Shown here piece by piece: positions 1-7,291 of a stretch of 35,242 bases of DNA; position 1 is the stretch's first letter, and every line of letters begins with the position of its first letter. The notes beneath the pieces were generated by a model. The model saw only the letters and a program-made list of their open reading frames with translations, did no database searches and was not told the origin of the DNA. The stretch covers positions 1 through 35,242 of IMG/VR virus record IMGVR_UViG_3300031237_000020; one strand, written 5' to 3'. The position numbers and the translations under genes are program-made. The stretch is from a virus.

Positions 1-222
1 GACGTTGTTATCACGGATTGCCGCTACCCGAACGAGGCCGAGGCAATCAAGGCGCAGGGCGGCTACGTCATTCGCATCGAGCGCCCCGGAGTCGGGCCAG
101 CCAACGACCACCCGAGCGAGAACAGCCTTGACTCATGGCCGTTCGACGGCTGGGTCCGCAACGACACAACCCTCGAAGGTCTCCGTCACTCGGCGGGGGT
201 CCTGTTCGCTAGCTTCCAGTGA
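1..222 (+). CDS. Deoxynucleoside monophosphate kinase, C-terminal part (5' end outside window)
   Basis: The reading frame is open from the first base and stops at 220-222, giving 73 residues. It begins with DVVITDCRYPNEAEAIK and continues through GGYVIRIERPG, a DHPSEN motif and NDTTLEGL. This series (DxRxPNEAE, then a beta strand, then HxSE, then N-D-x-T-x-x-x-L) is characteristic of the C-terminal half of phage dNMP kinases related to T4 gp1. Those enzymes phosphorylate dNMPs for dNTP supply. The P-loop half lies upstream of the window. The stop overlaps the polymerase start by 4 nt (GTGA), so the two are probably translationally coupled. Confidence 0.8.
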   Translation, partial: DVVITDCRYPNEAEAIKAQGGYVIRIERPGVGPANDHPSENSLDSWPFDGWVRNDTTLEGLRHSAGVLFASFQ

Positions 223-1967
223 GCGTGAGCGACCTGGACGGCATCCGGGTTCACTTCGTAGACGACACCGAGGGCTGCCTTGAGTTCCTCACCTGGCTCG
301 GGGAGCGCCGACCGATCCTCGCAATCGACACCGAGACAACCGGCCTTGAATGGTGGACGCCCAACTTCACGCGGCTCGTGCAGTTCGGTGACGGCCAGCA
401 GGGCTACGCCTTGGACGCTCTCAAGTGGAGAGGGACGATCCAAGAAGCGCTTGCCTCCCTGCACTCCACTCCGACAGCCTTCCACAACATCAACTTCGAC
501 CGGCACGCCCTCTCCAGCGACGGGTTCGGGTTCCCGGACCCGCGGAGGGCGCACGACACGAAGGTAATGTCCCACCTCGTCAACAATCTCGGGCCGCACA
601 GTCTGAAGCCTCTGTCCGAGAAGTTCTGGCCGGGGTCATCGGCGGGCCAAAGCCTGCTGAAGCAGACGATGGCGAAGAACCGCTGGACCTGGGAGACCGT
701 CCCGGTGGACCACCCGCATTACTGGTCCTACGGGGTGCTCGATACGATTCTCACGGCTCGGTTGGCGGAGAAGTTGTACCCGCAGGTACCGCTCGAAGCC
801 TATGAGCGGGAGATGCAGGCACAGGGTGTCCTGTACCGGGCGGAGGCCCGCGGGCTCAGGATCGACGTGTCCTACGCTGCCTGCCTCCTCAGTGACTACG
901 CCAATGAAGCTGAAGTTCTCTTGCGAGAACTTCAGGACCTCGGGGTGAAGAACCCTTCCAGCAACCGTCAGGTGCAACAAGCCCTTGAAGATGCAGGCTG
1001 GGAGCCGGACGAGTTCACGGAGACGGGCGCTGCGAAGCTCGACAAGGTCGTGCTAGCCGACTTGGCACAGACCCTCGGGGTACACGCCGACGTAGCAACG
1101 CGGGTGCTGCGCTACAAGCGCCTGGTCAAGTGGTCCTCGGCGTATCTCCTAGGCTTTACCGGGAGCGGCGGGAGAGTGCACGCCTCGATCAACACCCTCG
1201 CTGCCCGCACAGGGAGAATGAGCATCACGAACCCGGCCCTCCAGACCCTCCCGAGGGGGACGGAGATCAAGAAGTCTGTTCTGCCGGAGGAGGGCTGCTC
1301 CCTCCTCGAAGTCGACTGGCAAGCACAGGAGGCCCGCATCTTCGCGTACTACTCGGGCGACCAAGGACTGATCGACGCCTTCAACGGGGGTGAGGACATT
1401 CACACGTACACGGCGTCCAAGGTTTACAGCACCGCTCAGGACGCTGTGCGTCCTGAGCAGCGCCAGATCGCCAAGAACGTGACCTTCGCCAAGCTCTACG
1501 GGGCAGGCCCCGACAAGATCGCCGCTACTGCCGGGGTGCCGGTCTCGGAGGTGAAGGGGTTTCTCGACGGGTACGACCGGGCGTTCCCTGGTGTCCCTCG
1601 GTTCATGGACGAGGTTGACCGGGCGGTGCGCGGGAGGTTCCTCTCCGAGAAGCGGATGTACGTTTCTACCTACGGGGGGAGGCAGGTCTGTGTCGACCCG
1701 GACAAGGCGTACGTGGCGGTGAACGCTCTGATCCAGGGGTCGGGGGCGGACATCATCAAGCAGACCATCTGTGACCTTGACGCCCAGGGGCTCGGGGATT
1801 ACATCGTCGTCCCCGTGCATGACTCTCTGCTATTCTCCATCCCCGAAGAAGGATTCGCCGAGATACGTGAGGAGATCATCGCTGTGATGACCCGCCCGCT
1901 CGCCCCGCTCACACTCACCGTGGACGCCTCGGCCCCCCTCAGCTCGTGGGGGTCTAAGAGTGCCTAA
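219..1967 (+). CDS. polA: PolA-type (family A) DNA polymerase with 3'-5' exonuclease domain
   Basis: The 582-residue protein is the likely replicative polymerase. The N-terminal half is a DnaQ-like proofreading domain: exo I is AIDTETTG (D37, E39), exo II is NINFD (N90-D94) and exo III is YGVLD (Y171-D175). The C-terminal half has the Pol I palm and fingers motifs. Motif A is LEVDWQAQEARIFA (D366), motif B is RQIAKNVTFAKLYG (R415, K419, Y427) and motif C is VPVHDSLLF (H534, D535). Motif C has serine where most family A enzymes have glutamate (HDE). There is no 5'-3' nuclease domain, as is usual for phage enzymes of this size. The GTG start overlaps the upstream stop as GTGA. The gene contains two perfect 11-bp inverted repeats, described separately. 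Confidence 0.96.
   Translation: MSVSDLDGIRVHFVDDTEGCLEFLTWLGERRPILAIDTETTGLEWWTPNFTRLVQFGDGQQGYALDALKWRGTIQEALASLHSTPTAFHNINFDRHALSSDGFGFPDPRRAHDTKVMSHLVNNLGPHSLKPLSEKFWPGSSAGQSLLKQTMAKNRWTWETVPVDHPHYWSYGVLDTILTARLAEKLYPQVPLEAYEREMQAQGVLYRAEARGLRIDVSYAACLLSDYANEAEVLLRELQDLGVKNPSSNRQVQQALEDAGWEPDEFTETGAAKLDKVVLADLAQTLGVHADVATRVLRYKRLVKWSSAYLLGFTGSGGRVHASINTLAARTGRMSITNPALQTLPRGTEIKKSVLPEEGCSLLEVDWQAQEARIFAYYSGDQGLIDAFNGGEDIHTYTASKVYSTAQDAVRPEQRQIAKNVTFAKLYGAGPDKIAATAGVPVSEVKGFLDGYDRAFPGVPRFMDEVDRAVRGRFLSEKRMYVSTYGGRQVCVDPDKAYVAVNALIQGSGADIIKQTICDLDAQGLGDYIVVPVHDSLLFSIPEEGFAEIREEIIAVMTRPLAPLTLTVDASAPLSSWGSKSA
910..935. repeat. Perfect 11-bp inverted repeat, loop TTGC, inside the polymerase gene
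   Basis: The left arm CTGAAGTTCTC (910-920) is the exact reverse complement of GAGAACTTCAG (925-935), separated by TTGC. It lies over codons of about residues 231-239. No T-run follows, so it does not look like an intrinsic terminator. Confidence 0.9.
1434..1458. repeat. Perfect 11-bp inverted repeat, loop TGT, inside the polymerase gene
   Basis: GCTCAGGACGC (1434-1444) pairs exactly with GCGTCCTGAGC (1448-1458) around TGT. It lies 524 bp downstream of the other polymerase hairpin and just before motif B. Its CTCAGGAC core also occurs in the hairpin at 11681. Confidence 0.9.
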
Positions 1968-2481
1968 CCCCCGTATGTATGAGACGTGGCCGTGCGGTTC
2001 ACCGCCAGCGTCCGGGCAGCGGCAGCGGTATCCCGGTCGCTTCGAGTACCACCTGCGAAAGAACTACCCCGAGTTCATGGAGCCGACAGTGCTCCACATG
2101 TTCGCTGGCTCGTGCGAATGGGGTACGTCAACGGATCTGCGCGCCGAGACGGGCTGTGACATTCCCGCGCCGTTCGACGCGATTCCGTGCGAGGACGGGT
2201 CGTTCTCGGCGGTGCTCGCTGATCCGCCGTACGCCGACCACTACCAGAATGAGTGGGGCGGCGATCTTCCGAAGCCGAAGCACATTCTCCGCGAAGCGGT
2301 GCGGCTCTCCGCGCTAGGAGGGCTCGTCGGCATCCTCCACATCATCATCATCCCCGCCTACAAGGAATTCGGGGTCGAGCGCGTCGGCATCCACCCAATC
2401 CTCGCTGGCCCGAACAACGCTGTCCGAGTATTCAATGTGTTTCGGACCCCCCTAAGTCAATCGTCGTGGGGCTCGAAGTGA
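1960..2481 (+). CDS. Methyltransferase-like protein with DPPY motif
   Basis: The 173-residue protein has VLHMFAGSCEWG (residues 45-55), which resembles the SAM-binding loop of Rossmann methyltransferases, and VLADPPYADHY (DPPY at 88-91), the catalytic motif of N6-adenine and N4-cytosine DNA methyltransferases. The most likely role is modification of phage DNA, but no target-recognition domain is visible and the substrate is unknown. The GTG start at 1960 overlaps the polymerase stop by 8 nt; an ATG at 1975 is an alternative. A histidine and isoleucine stretch (GILHIIIIPAYK) probably forms a core strand. It is the first of three SAM-type proteins in this operon. Confidence 0.7.
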   Translation: MPNPRMYETWPCGSPPASGQRQRYPGRFEYHLRKNYPEFMEPTVLHMFAGSCEWGTSTDLRAETGCDIPAPFDAIPCEDGSFSAVLADPPYADHYQNEWGGDLPKPKHILREAVRLSALGGLVGILHIIIIPAYKEFGVERVGIHPILAGPNNAVRVFNVFRTPLSQSSWGSK

Positions 2482-2621
2482 AGGTCCGGTGGTGGAGCAT
2501 CGTTGACGAGAACGGCAAGGTCATCTGGTCTGGGTCCGCAGAGGACCCCCCGGATCTGGAATACGAAGAAGGTCTGCGAGTCGTCTGGGGTGCGGACGGG
2601 GTGTTTCGTGTCTCTCCCTAG
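2478..2621 (+). CDS. Small hypothetical protein (47 aa)
   Basis: The 47-residue product begins MKVRWWSIVDENGKVIW and ends VVWGADGVFRVSP. It is rich in tryptophan and acidic residues, and the alternating hydrophobic pattern suggests a small beta sheet. I do not recognise a family. The GTG start at 2478 was chosen because it forms a GTGA overlap with the preceding stop, the dominant junction type here; a GTG at 2466 is possible. The 3' end overlaps the start of the metallopeptidase gene by 14 nt. Confidence 0.6.
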   Translation: MKVRWWSIVDENGKVIWSGSAEDPPDLEYEEGLRVVWGADGVFRVSP

Positions 2622-2946
2622 GCTCATCAGGGTTGGTGCTCGCCGGTACACGGTGCGGTGCAACCAATCTGCAATCGACTCGGAGAGCGTCGAGGCCGGG
2701 GCCGAGCTGCACGGGGTGACCAACAACACGGCCATGAGAATCGTCCTCAACCCGAAGAACAGTGAGGACCGGCAGCGGGATACACTCCTGCACGAAGCGC
2801 TGCACGCAATGTTCAACGTCGCCGGGATCGACCAGGATCTCGGGTCGGACACCGAGGAACGGGTCGTGAACCGGCTCGCTCCGATCCTGCTGGACGTTCT
2901 GACTCGGAACCCAGCTCTCACGGAATACCTGACAGGAGGACGATGA
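2608..2946 (+). CDS. Putative zinc metallopeptidase, HEALH motif
   Basis: The 112-residue protein contains TLLHEALHAMFNVAG, a clear HExxH zinc site (H62, E63, H66), followed about 17 residues later by an acidic patch (DTEERVVNRL) that could supply the third ligand of a gluzincin-type site. Small single-domain proteins like this are common in phages and are often annotated only as metalloproteases. The target is unknown; a host regulator or nuclease inhibitor is speculation. The GTG start at 2608 gives a compact domain. The frame is open further upstream, but that part lacks family features and would overlap the whole preceding gene. Confidence 0.65.
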   Translation: MSLPRLIRVGARRYTVRCNQSAIDSESVEAGAELHGVTNNTAMRIVLNPKNSEDRQRDTLLHEALHAMFNVAGIDQDLGSDTEERVVNRLAPILLDVLTRNPALTEYLTGGR

Positions 2947-3089
2947 CCGAGAGTGAACTGAACTACTGGATCAGGAACATGGATGAGTGGAGCAGTATTG
3001 CTGACGGGTACGTCAAGATTATCAATGACCTCAATCGCCGGATTATTCCAGCGTTCTTTCTAGGGGTGCTTGTGGGGGTGTTGTGGTAA
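2943..3089 (+). CDS. Small membrane protein (48 aa)
   Basis: The frame starts with an ATGA overlap and ends in TAATG at the resolvase gene, so both ends fit the operon's coupling pattern. The product begins MTESELNYWIRNMDEW, has an amphipathic middle with NRR, and ends in a hydrophobic segment, IIPAFFLGVLVGVLW, long enough to span a membrane. It is a C-tail-anchored type of small protein with no recognised family. A membrane or lysis-accessory role is possible but unsupported by position. Confidence 0.6.
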   Translation: MTESELNYWIRNMDEWSSIADGYVKIINDLNRRIIPAFFLGVLVGVLW

Positions 3090-3520
3090 TGATGACACTT
3101 GCGATAGACCCCGGTCTTGTGACCGGGTGGGCACTCTACCCTGGGTTCATCTCGGGGCAGGTCGAGGGGCGGTTCGCTTTCTACAACTGGTTCGAGGGCA
3201 TCCCCGCACCGGATCGGGTTGTCTGCGAAGACTTCCTCATCTCGGAGCGGACCATCAAGGCGAGCCGCCAAGCGGACCCGCACCGGATCATCGGGTACCT
3301 CGAAGGCGTATGCTACGAGCGGGGGATCGAGTTCTACCTCCAGACCCCGGCGCAGGCCAAGTCCTTCGCTTCAGATGACAAGCTCCGCGCCGTTGACTGG
3401 TTCTTTCCCTCCAAGGGCGGACACCAGAACGACGCTGCCCGCCATCTGCTCACCTGGCTCGTGAAGCACCCGACCGAGGGCAAGGCTCTCCGTGAGCGCC
3501 TGGCTGGGGTGCTGCTGTGA
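3089..3520 (+). CDS. RuvC-like Holliday junction resolvase
   Basis: The 143-residue protein has the RNase H-fold nuclease signatures of RuvC enzymes: TLAIDPGLVTGWAL (D7), RVVCEDF (E47) and GGHQNDAARHL (H112, D115). The length is close to that of phage RuvC-like resolvases. It probably cleaves four-way junctions formed during replication or recombination, resolving branched DNA before packaging. The ATG at 3089 was chosen for its TAATG overlap with the preceding stop; a GTG at 3083 would add two residues. It precedes the Dam-type methyltransferase with a GTGA overlap. Confidence 0.85.
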   Translation: MMTLAIDPGLVTGWALYPGFISGQVEGRFAFYNWFEGIPAPDRVVCEDFLISERTIKASRQADPHRIIGYLEGVCYERGIEFYLQTPAQAKSFASDDKLRAVDWFFPSKGGHQNDAARHLLTWLVKHPTEGKALRERLAGVLL

Positions 3521-3996
3521 GTAAACCGCGCCTAAACAATGGGATGTTCACGTCAGCAACGGATGATTGGGAAACCCCCGCCGACTTCTTCTCCATGCTG
3601 GACACGGAGTTCCACTTCACCCTGGACGTGTGTGCCTCCGCCTCCAACTCCAAGTGTCCCCGGTTCTTCTCAACAGACGACAATGGGCTTTCCCAGTCAT
3701 GGTCAGGCGTGTGTTGGATGAACCCACCCTACGGTCGAGAAATCGGAGAGTGGGTTCGCAAGGCATACGAGGAATCGCAACGCGGAGCGACCGTCGTCTG
3801 CCTCATCCCCGCCCGAACTGACACCGCCTACTGGCATGACTACGTGATGAGGTCGAGCGAGGTTCGCCTGGTCCGTGGGAGATTGCATTTCGGAGGGAAG
3901 GCAGACAAAGGGCACAATGCCCCGTTCCCGTGCGCTGTCGTCGTGTTCCGTTGGGGGTCGTATACTCCGTACTTCTCGTCGGTGGGTCGGCGGTGA
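3517..3996 (+). CDS. Dam-family DNA N6-adenine methyltransferase
   Basis: The 159-residue protein matches the phage Dam-like family over its length: DDWETPADFF near the N terminus, LDVCASASNSKCPRFFS, NGLSQSW, then WMNPPYGREIGEWV with the catalytic NPPY at 69-72, followed by VVCLIPARTD and a C-terminal GRLHFGG. The family transfers a methyl group from SAM to adenine N6, typically protecting phage DNA from host restriction. No cognate restriction enzyme is present in the window. It starts with GTG in a GTGA overlap with the resolvase stop and ends in a GTGA overlap with the helicase start. Confidence 0.92.
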   Translation: MSKPRLNNGMFTSATDDWETPADFFSMLDTEFHFTLDVCASASNSKCPRFFSTDDNGLSQSWSGVCWMNPPYGREIGEWVRKAYEESQRGATVVCLIPARTDTAYWHDYVMRSSEVRLVRGRLHFGGKADKGHNAPFPCAVVVFRWGSYTPYFSSVGRR

Positions 3997-5807
3997 GGGC
4001 AGCGCTGTCCTTCGGGGCGGACGGCCAGTTCAACATTGAGGCCGGACCCCGCGACACGGACCTGCTCAAGCAGATCCCTGGGGTCAACCACAACCACAAG
4101 CTCGGGTGCTGGGTCGCGAAGCCCGCCTGGAGCACCGCCCTAGCCCTCCGGGCAACCTTCGGGGAGGATCTCACAGTTCACGAATCCGTGAATGAGTGGG
4201 GCCGGGAGTTTCTCCAGATGGAGTCTCTCGCCGCTGGGCTGAAGGCCGGGCTCTACGAGGAAGCCCTGTCCTCCTTCGCGTGGGCCGAGGACGCCTACGG
4301 GTTCCAGGTGTCCGGGTCAGCGCTGATGTCCGAGCACGCGCAGGTCCTCAACTATGACGAGATGGGGGCTGGCAAGACCATCCAGGTGGCCGTTTCACTC
4401 CGCAGGCTCGTCTCGCAGGAAGCCAACCCCTACCCGGTCCTCATCGTCTGCACCAACTCGATGAAACAGAAGTGGGCTGAGGAGCTGACGAAGTGGGTCC
4501 CGGAGATTCACACCTTCACTGTCGGGGGTTCTGCCGCCCTCCGCCGCCGTCAGATTGCCGAGGCAAAGGAGTTCGCTGAGGGCGGGGCCAACGTAGCCGT
4601 CATCGCTAACTGGGAGAGCCTTCGGCTGCACTCCCGTCTGGCCGGGTACGGGAGCATCTCCCTGAAGCGCTGCGTCGAGTGCGCCGGTACCGCTGGGGAC
4701 CCGACACTCACCGAGGCCAAGTGCGAGGTTCACCCGAAGGATCTCAACCTGTTCGGGTTCCGGACGGTTGTGCTGGACGAGGCACACAAGGCGGCGGACC
4801 CCCGAGCGAAGCAGACACGGGCAGCGTGGGCGTTGGCGCACGCTGCTACGTACCGTTGGGCGCTGACCGGGACCCCGGTCAGGAACAGCCCCGAGGATCT
4901 GTGGTGCATCATGCACGGCATCGACCCGGTCAACTGGCCGTCCAAGTCCCGGTTCATCGACCGCTACACGATCTCGCACTACGGCGGGCACGGTCTTGAG
5001 GTGTTCGGGTTCAACATGGCGACGAAGCCGGAGATGGACCGCTTCTTCGAGATGCGCTCCATCGGACGACCAAAGTCCGTGATTCTCCCGTACCTGCCTC
5101 CTGTCCGATATGAGACGATCCACGTCGAGATGGGCGCTAAGCAGGCGAAGGCGTACGAGCAGATGGCGGAGCACATGATGACGATGATTGATTCAGAGAT
5201 ACTCACCGCCCCCGACCCGCTCACTCAGCAGACTCGTCTCCACCAGATCAGCGCTGCTACGCCGGTCATCGAGGTTGACGCCGACGGGCGTCCGCAGGTC
5301 ACCGCCCTTGCCGCCCCCTCTTGCAAGATCGACGCCCTCGTGGACCTGATTGACGAGAGGTGCGGGGCACCCCTCGTTGTGTTCGCTGAGTCCCGGAAGC
5401 TCTTGGAGCTGGCGGCGTCCACCCTCGACTATCACAAGATCGGTAACTGCTCGGTCACCGGCAAGGTCCCCCCGGAGCAACGAGCGGCTAACGTAGCCGC
5501 TTTCCAGGACGGGGTGACCCAGGTCATCCTCGTGTCCCTCGGGGCAGGAGCGGAGGGGATCACCTTGACGGCGGCGGATACCGCTGTGTTCCTCCAGCGG
5601 TCCTACAAGATGACATCGAACCTCCAGGCGGAGGCTCGTATCCACCGGATCGGACAGGAGCATGACAAGGTGACCTACATCGACATCATCACGAAGGGGA
5701 CCCTGGAGTACGCTCTGCACGAAGTCGCCCTCAACAAAGAGGAGATTCTCCAGGAGGTAGTCCGGGACCCGGCGTGGGTCCGGCGGGCAATCAGGGGTGA
5801 GGTATGA
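3993..5807 (+). CDS. SNF2/DEAH-type superfamily 2 helicase
   Basis: The 604-residue protein carries helicase motif I YDEMGAGKTIQ (about 121-131), motif II LDEAH (261-265), motif III ALTGTPVRN, and in the C-terminal lobe ILVSLGAGAEGITLTAAD and FLQRSY...QAEARIHRIGQ (motifs V-VI), the SNF2 pattern. Such phage proteins are DNA-dependent ATPases likely to act in replication restart, fork remodelling or protein displacement. Between motifs Ia and II there is a C227xxC230...C244xxH247 cluster that could bind zinc. The GTG start at 3993 gives the GTGA coupling; an earlier in-frame start at 3930 would overlap the Dam gene and looks unlikely. Confidence 0.93.
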   Translation: MRAALSFGADGQFNIEAGPRDTDLLKQIPGVNHNHKLGCWVAKPAWSTALALRATFGEDLTVHESVNEWGREFLQMESLAAGLKAGLYEEALSSFAWAEDAYGFQVSGSALMSEHAQVLNYDEMGAGKTIQVAVSLRRLVSQEANPYPVLIVCTNSMKQKWAEELTKWVPEIHTFTVGGSAALRRRQIAEAKEFAEGGANVAVIANWESLRLHSRLAGYGSISLKRCVECAGTAGDPTLTEAKCEVHPKDLNLFGFRTVVLDEAHKAADPRAKQTRAAWALAHAATYRWALTGTPVRNSPEDLWCIMHGIDPVNWPSKSRFIDRYTISHYGGHGLEVFGFNMATKPEMDRFFEMRSIGRPKSVILPYLPPVRYETIHVEMGAKQAKAYEQMAEHMMTMIDSEILTAPDPLTQQTRLHQISAATPVIEVDADGRPQVTALAAPSCKIDALVDLIDERCGAPLVVFAESRKLLELAASTLDYHKIGNCSVTGKVPPEQRAANVAAFQDGVTQVILVSLGAGAEGITLTAADTAVFLQRSYKMTSNLQAEARIHRIGQEHDKVTYIDIITKGTLEYALHEVALNKEEILQEVVRDPAWVRRAIRGEV

Positions 5808-6409
5808 CTGTTCTGGCGATCGACAAGTACCCCACGAACGGGCATCTCATCGCCGCCTGTGCCCAACTCGGGTATCTGAGGGAGGACTGGCGAACGCTCG
5901 ACCCTACCTACGGGCTGGGGGTCTTCTGGTCCGTGTGGAGGCCGACCTTCCTAGTCGGCTCTGATCTTGACCCGGCGAAGTCCCCGACAGGGACCAGCGT
6001 GGACGCTACTGCGCTACCGCACGCTGACCGTTCATTCAACAGTGTCGTCATTGACGGCCCGTACAAACTGAACGGGACGCCGACTGACAGTAGCCGGTAC
6101 GGGGTTCACGAACCAACCCGGTGGCAGGACCGCATGGGGCTTCTGTCTCGGATGCTGGCCGAGGGCGCTCGCGTTCTCGTGGACGGCTACCTCTTGTTCA
6201 AGTGCCAGGATCAAGTGGTCAGTGGTAAGGTGCGCTGGCAGACGCAGGTGTTCGCGAACGAGGCCGAGGCGTTGGGTCTCGGGTTGGTAGATCGGCTTGA
6301 TTACTTGTCTTACCGACCGCAGCCCAGCGGCACCCGGCAGGTCACGGCCCGCCGTAACGCGTCCTCAATGCTCGTGTTCAAGAGGGGGTGGCGTAGCGGT
6401 GTTCTTTGA
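5804..6409 (+). CDS. Methyltransferase-like protein with DGPY motif
   Basis: The 201-residue protein resembles phage SAM-dependent methyltransferases: DPTYGLGVFW (33-42) as a SAM-loop candidate, VGSDLDP (51-57) with the acidic ribose-binding position, DATALPHADRSFNSVVIDGPYKLNG with DGPY at 84-87 in the place of (D/N)PPY, and LVDGYLLFKCQDQV. DGPY is an unusual variant, so DNA, RNA or another substrate is possible. The C terminus (SGTRQVTARRNASSMLVFKR) is basic, consistent with nucleic-acid binding. It is coupled by ATGA to the helicase. Confidence 0.65.
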   Translation: MTVLAIDKYPTNGHLIAACAQLGYLREDWRTLDPTYGLGVFWSVWRPTFLVGSDLDPAKSPTGTSVDATALPHADRSFNSVVIDGPYKLNGTPTDSSRYGVHEPTRWQDRMGLLSRMLAEGARVLVDGYLLFKCQDQVVSGKVRWQTQVFANEAEALGLGLVDRLDYLSYRPQPSGTRQVTARRNASSMLVFKRGWRSGVL

Positions 6410-6641
6410 GCATTTGTCCGAGGAGCAGTTGGAAATGATGGAGCTGGCGGGGTACTACGTTCCTGATCTCCCTCCCCCGGAGGATCCGAAACTGGTACGC
6501 GCTCTCCGGGCGGCGCAAGCCACGCTCCACAAGGGCGACAGTTTCATGCAGCATCTTCAGGAAACTGAAGCAGCGATAATCAACCGAGCGGTGACCGCCG
6601 CCTGGGAAGTGTTCAAGGAGGATGAGAGTGAAGCCTTGTGA
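6399..6641 (+). CDS. Small hypothetical protein (80 aa)
   Basis: The 80-residue acidic, mainly helical protein begins MFFEHLSEEQLEMMELAGYYVPDLPPPEDPK and ends AAWEVFKEDESEAL. The GTG start at 6399 overlaps the preceding stop by 11 nt. The frame is open further upstream, but that part has a shadow-like arginine and serine composition. A CTTCAG-GAAA-CTGAAG hairpin (6 bp, GNRA-type loop) lies inside at about 6555-6570. No family is recognised. Confidence 0.6.
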   Translation: MFFEHLSEEQLEMMELAGYYVPDLPPPEDPKLVRALRAAQATLHKGDSFMQHLQETEAAIINRAVTAAWEVFKEDESEAL

Positions 6642-6771
6642 CGGAACTTGGCAGGATTACCTGCGCCACAACAAGAGGAAGGAACGACCGTGCGCTGAGA
6701 GCTTGAAGGCGTGGCGGGCCTACGTCTCGGAAGCACGAGATCGACAGAGGAAGAGAGGCAAGGACGTATGA
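6628..6771 (+). CDS. Small cysteine-containing basic protein (47 aa)
   Basis: The product reads MKPCDGTWQDYLRHNKRKER, then PCAESLKAWRAYVSEAR and a basic tail. The pattern (P)CGT-x(3)-YxRHxxRxE-x-PCxxCxxAxxxY recalls a small family common in actinobacterial phages, where both ends carry cysteines; here only C4 and C22 remain. Its function is unknown. A helical, DNA-binding role is plausible from the charge (KRKER, RDRQRKRGK). It overlaps the preceding gene by 14 nt and the next by an ATGA. Confidence 0.6.
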   Translation: MKPCDGTWQDYLRHNKRKERPCAESLKAWRAYVSEARDRQRKRGKDV

Positions 6772-6971
6772 GGATCGCCATCACCGAGAACCACCCGGAC
6801 GGCCCTCTCAAGATGGACCTCGTGGTCCTCTACTTCCCGGACGATGCCGACATCGAGGTTGACATTGTCGAGGATGAGGAGGATCATTGGGCGAACCGCT
6901 GGGTGGCGAAGCCGCTCACTGTCCGGTCCCTGAAGCGTCGGATCACACTCAAGAACGGAGACATCGTATGA
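6768..6971 (+). CDS. Small acidic hypothetical protein (67 aa)
   Basis: The 67-residue protein runs from MRIAITENHPDGPLKMDLVV through YFPDDADIEVDIVEDEEDHWANRW to a KRRITLKNGDIV end. It looks like a small beta-rich domain with a strongly acidic centre. Both ends are ATGA overlaps, which supports translation in this frame. No family is recognised. Confidence 0.6.
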   Translation: MRIAITENHPDGPLKMDLVVLYFPDDADIEVDIVEDEEDHWANRWVAKPLTVRSLKRRITLKNGDIV

Positions 6972-7291
6972 ACCCGTACTACAATCCTGAGGACTTTGGG
7001 CTTTCGATAGTGGGAAGTCTTGAAGATCCCGAAGCCTGCTACACCTTCAATTATCTTGTTGCGTGGGGGCACGACGAGTCCGGGAAGGTCTACTGGGCAA
7101 AGGACTCCGGGTGCTCCTGCCCCACCCCGTTCGAGGACTTCTACTCGTTGGAGGATCTCACACTCGTCACCAACGAGACGTGGGGGGAGTTCCAGAAGGC
7201 TGTCGAGAGCCACTGTTGCTATGACCCTGACACGCTGGCTGCTGATCGAACGGCCCTCCTTTCTCGTGTCTCTGCGATGGTCCCTCGGTGA
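6968..7291 (+). CDS. Hypothetical protein with DSGCSCPTPFE motif (107 aa)
   Basis: The 107-residue protein starts MNPYYNPEDFGLSIVGSLEDP and contains YLVAWGHDESGKVYWAKDSGCSCPTPFEDF. The 'YNPE.FGL...' start and 'DSGCSCP.PFED' block recall a family of uncharacterised proteins frequent in actinobacterial phages (I believe DUF7574; not checked). Function is unknown. The two close cysteines and a later CC pair could bind metal. It is coupled by ATGA at its start and GTGA at its end, between two small proteins and a nuclease. Confidence 0.65.
   Translation: MNPYYNPEDFGLSIVGSLEDPEACYTFNYLVAWGHDESGKVYWAKDSGCSCPTPFEDFYSLEDLTLVTNETWGEFQKAVESHCCYDPDTLAADRTALLSRVSAMVPR

Noticed and set aside
4395-5174. 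A 259-codon minus-strand frame opposite the SNF2-type helicase
   Set aside because: It runs through conserved helicase motifs on the other strand and has an arginine/valine/leucine-rich shadow composition.
4863-5501. 8-bp hairpins at 4863-4882 and 5483-5501 in the helicase gene
   Set aside because: Stems of this length are expected several times by chance in 35 kb, and the first lies in the conserved LTGTP motif.
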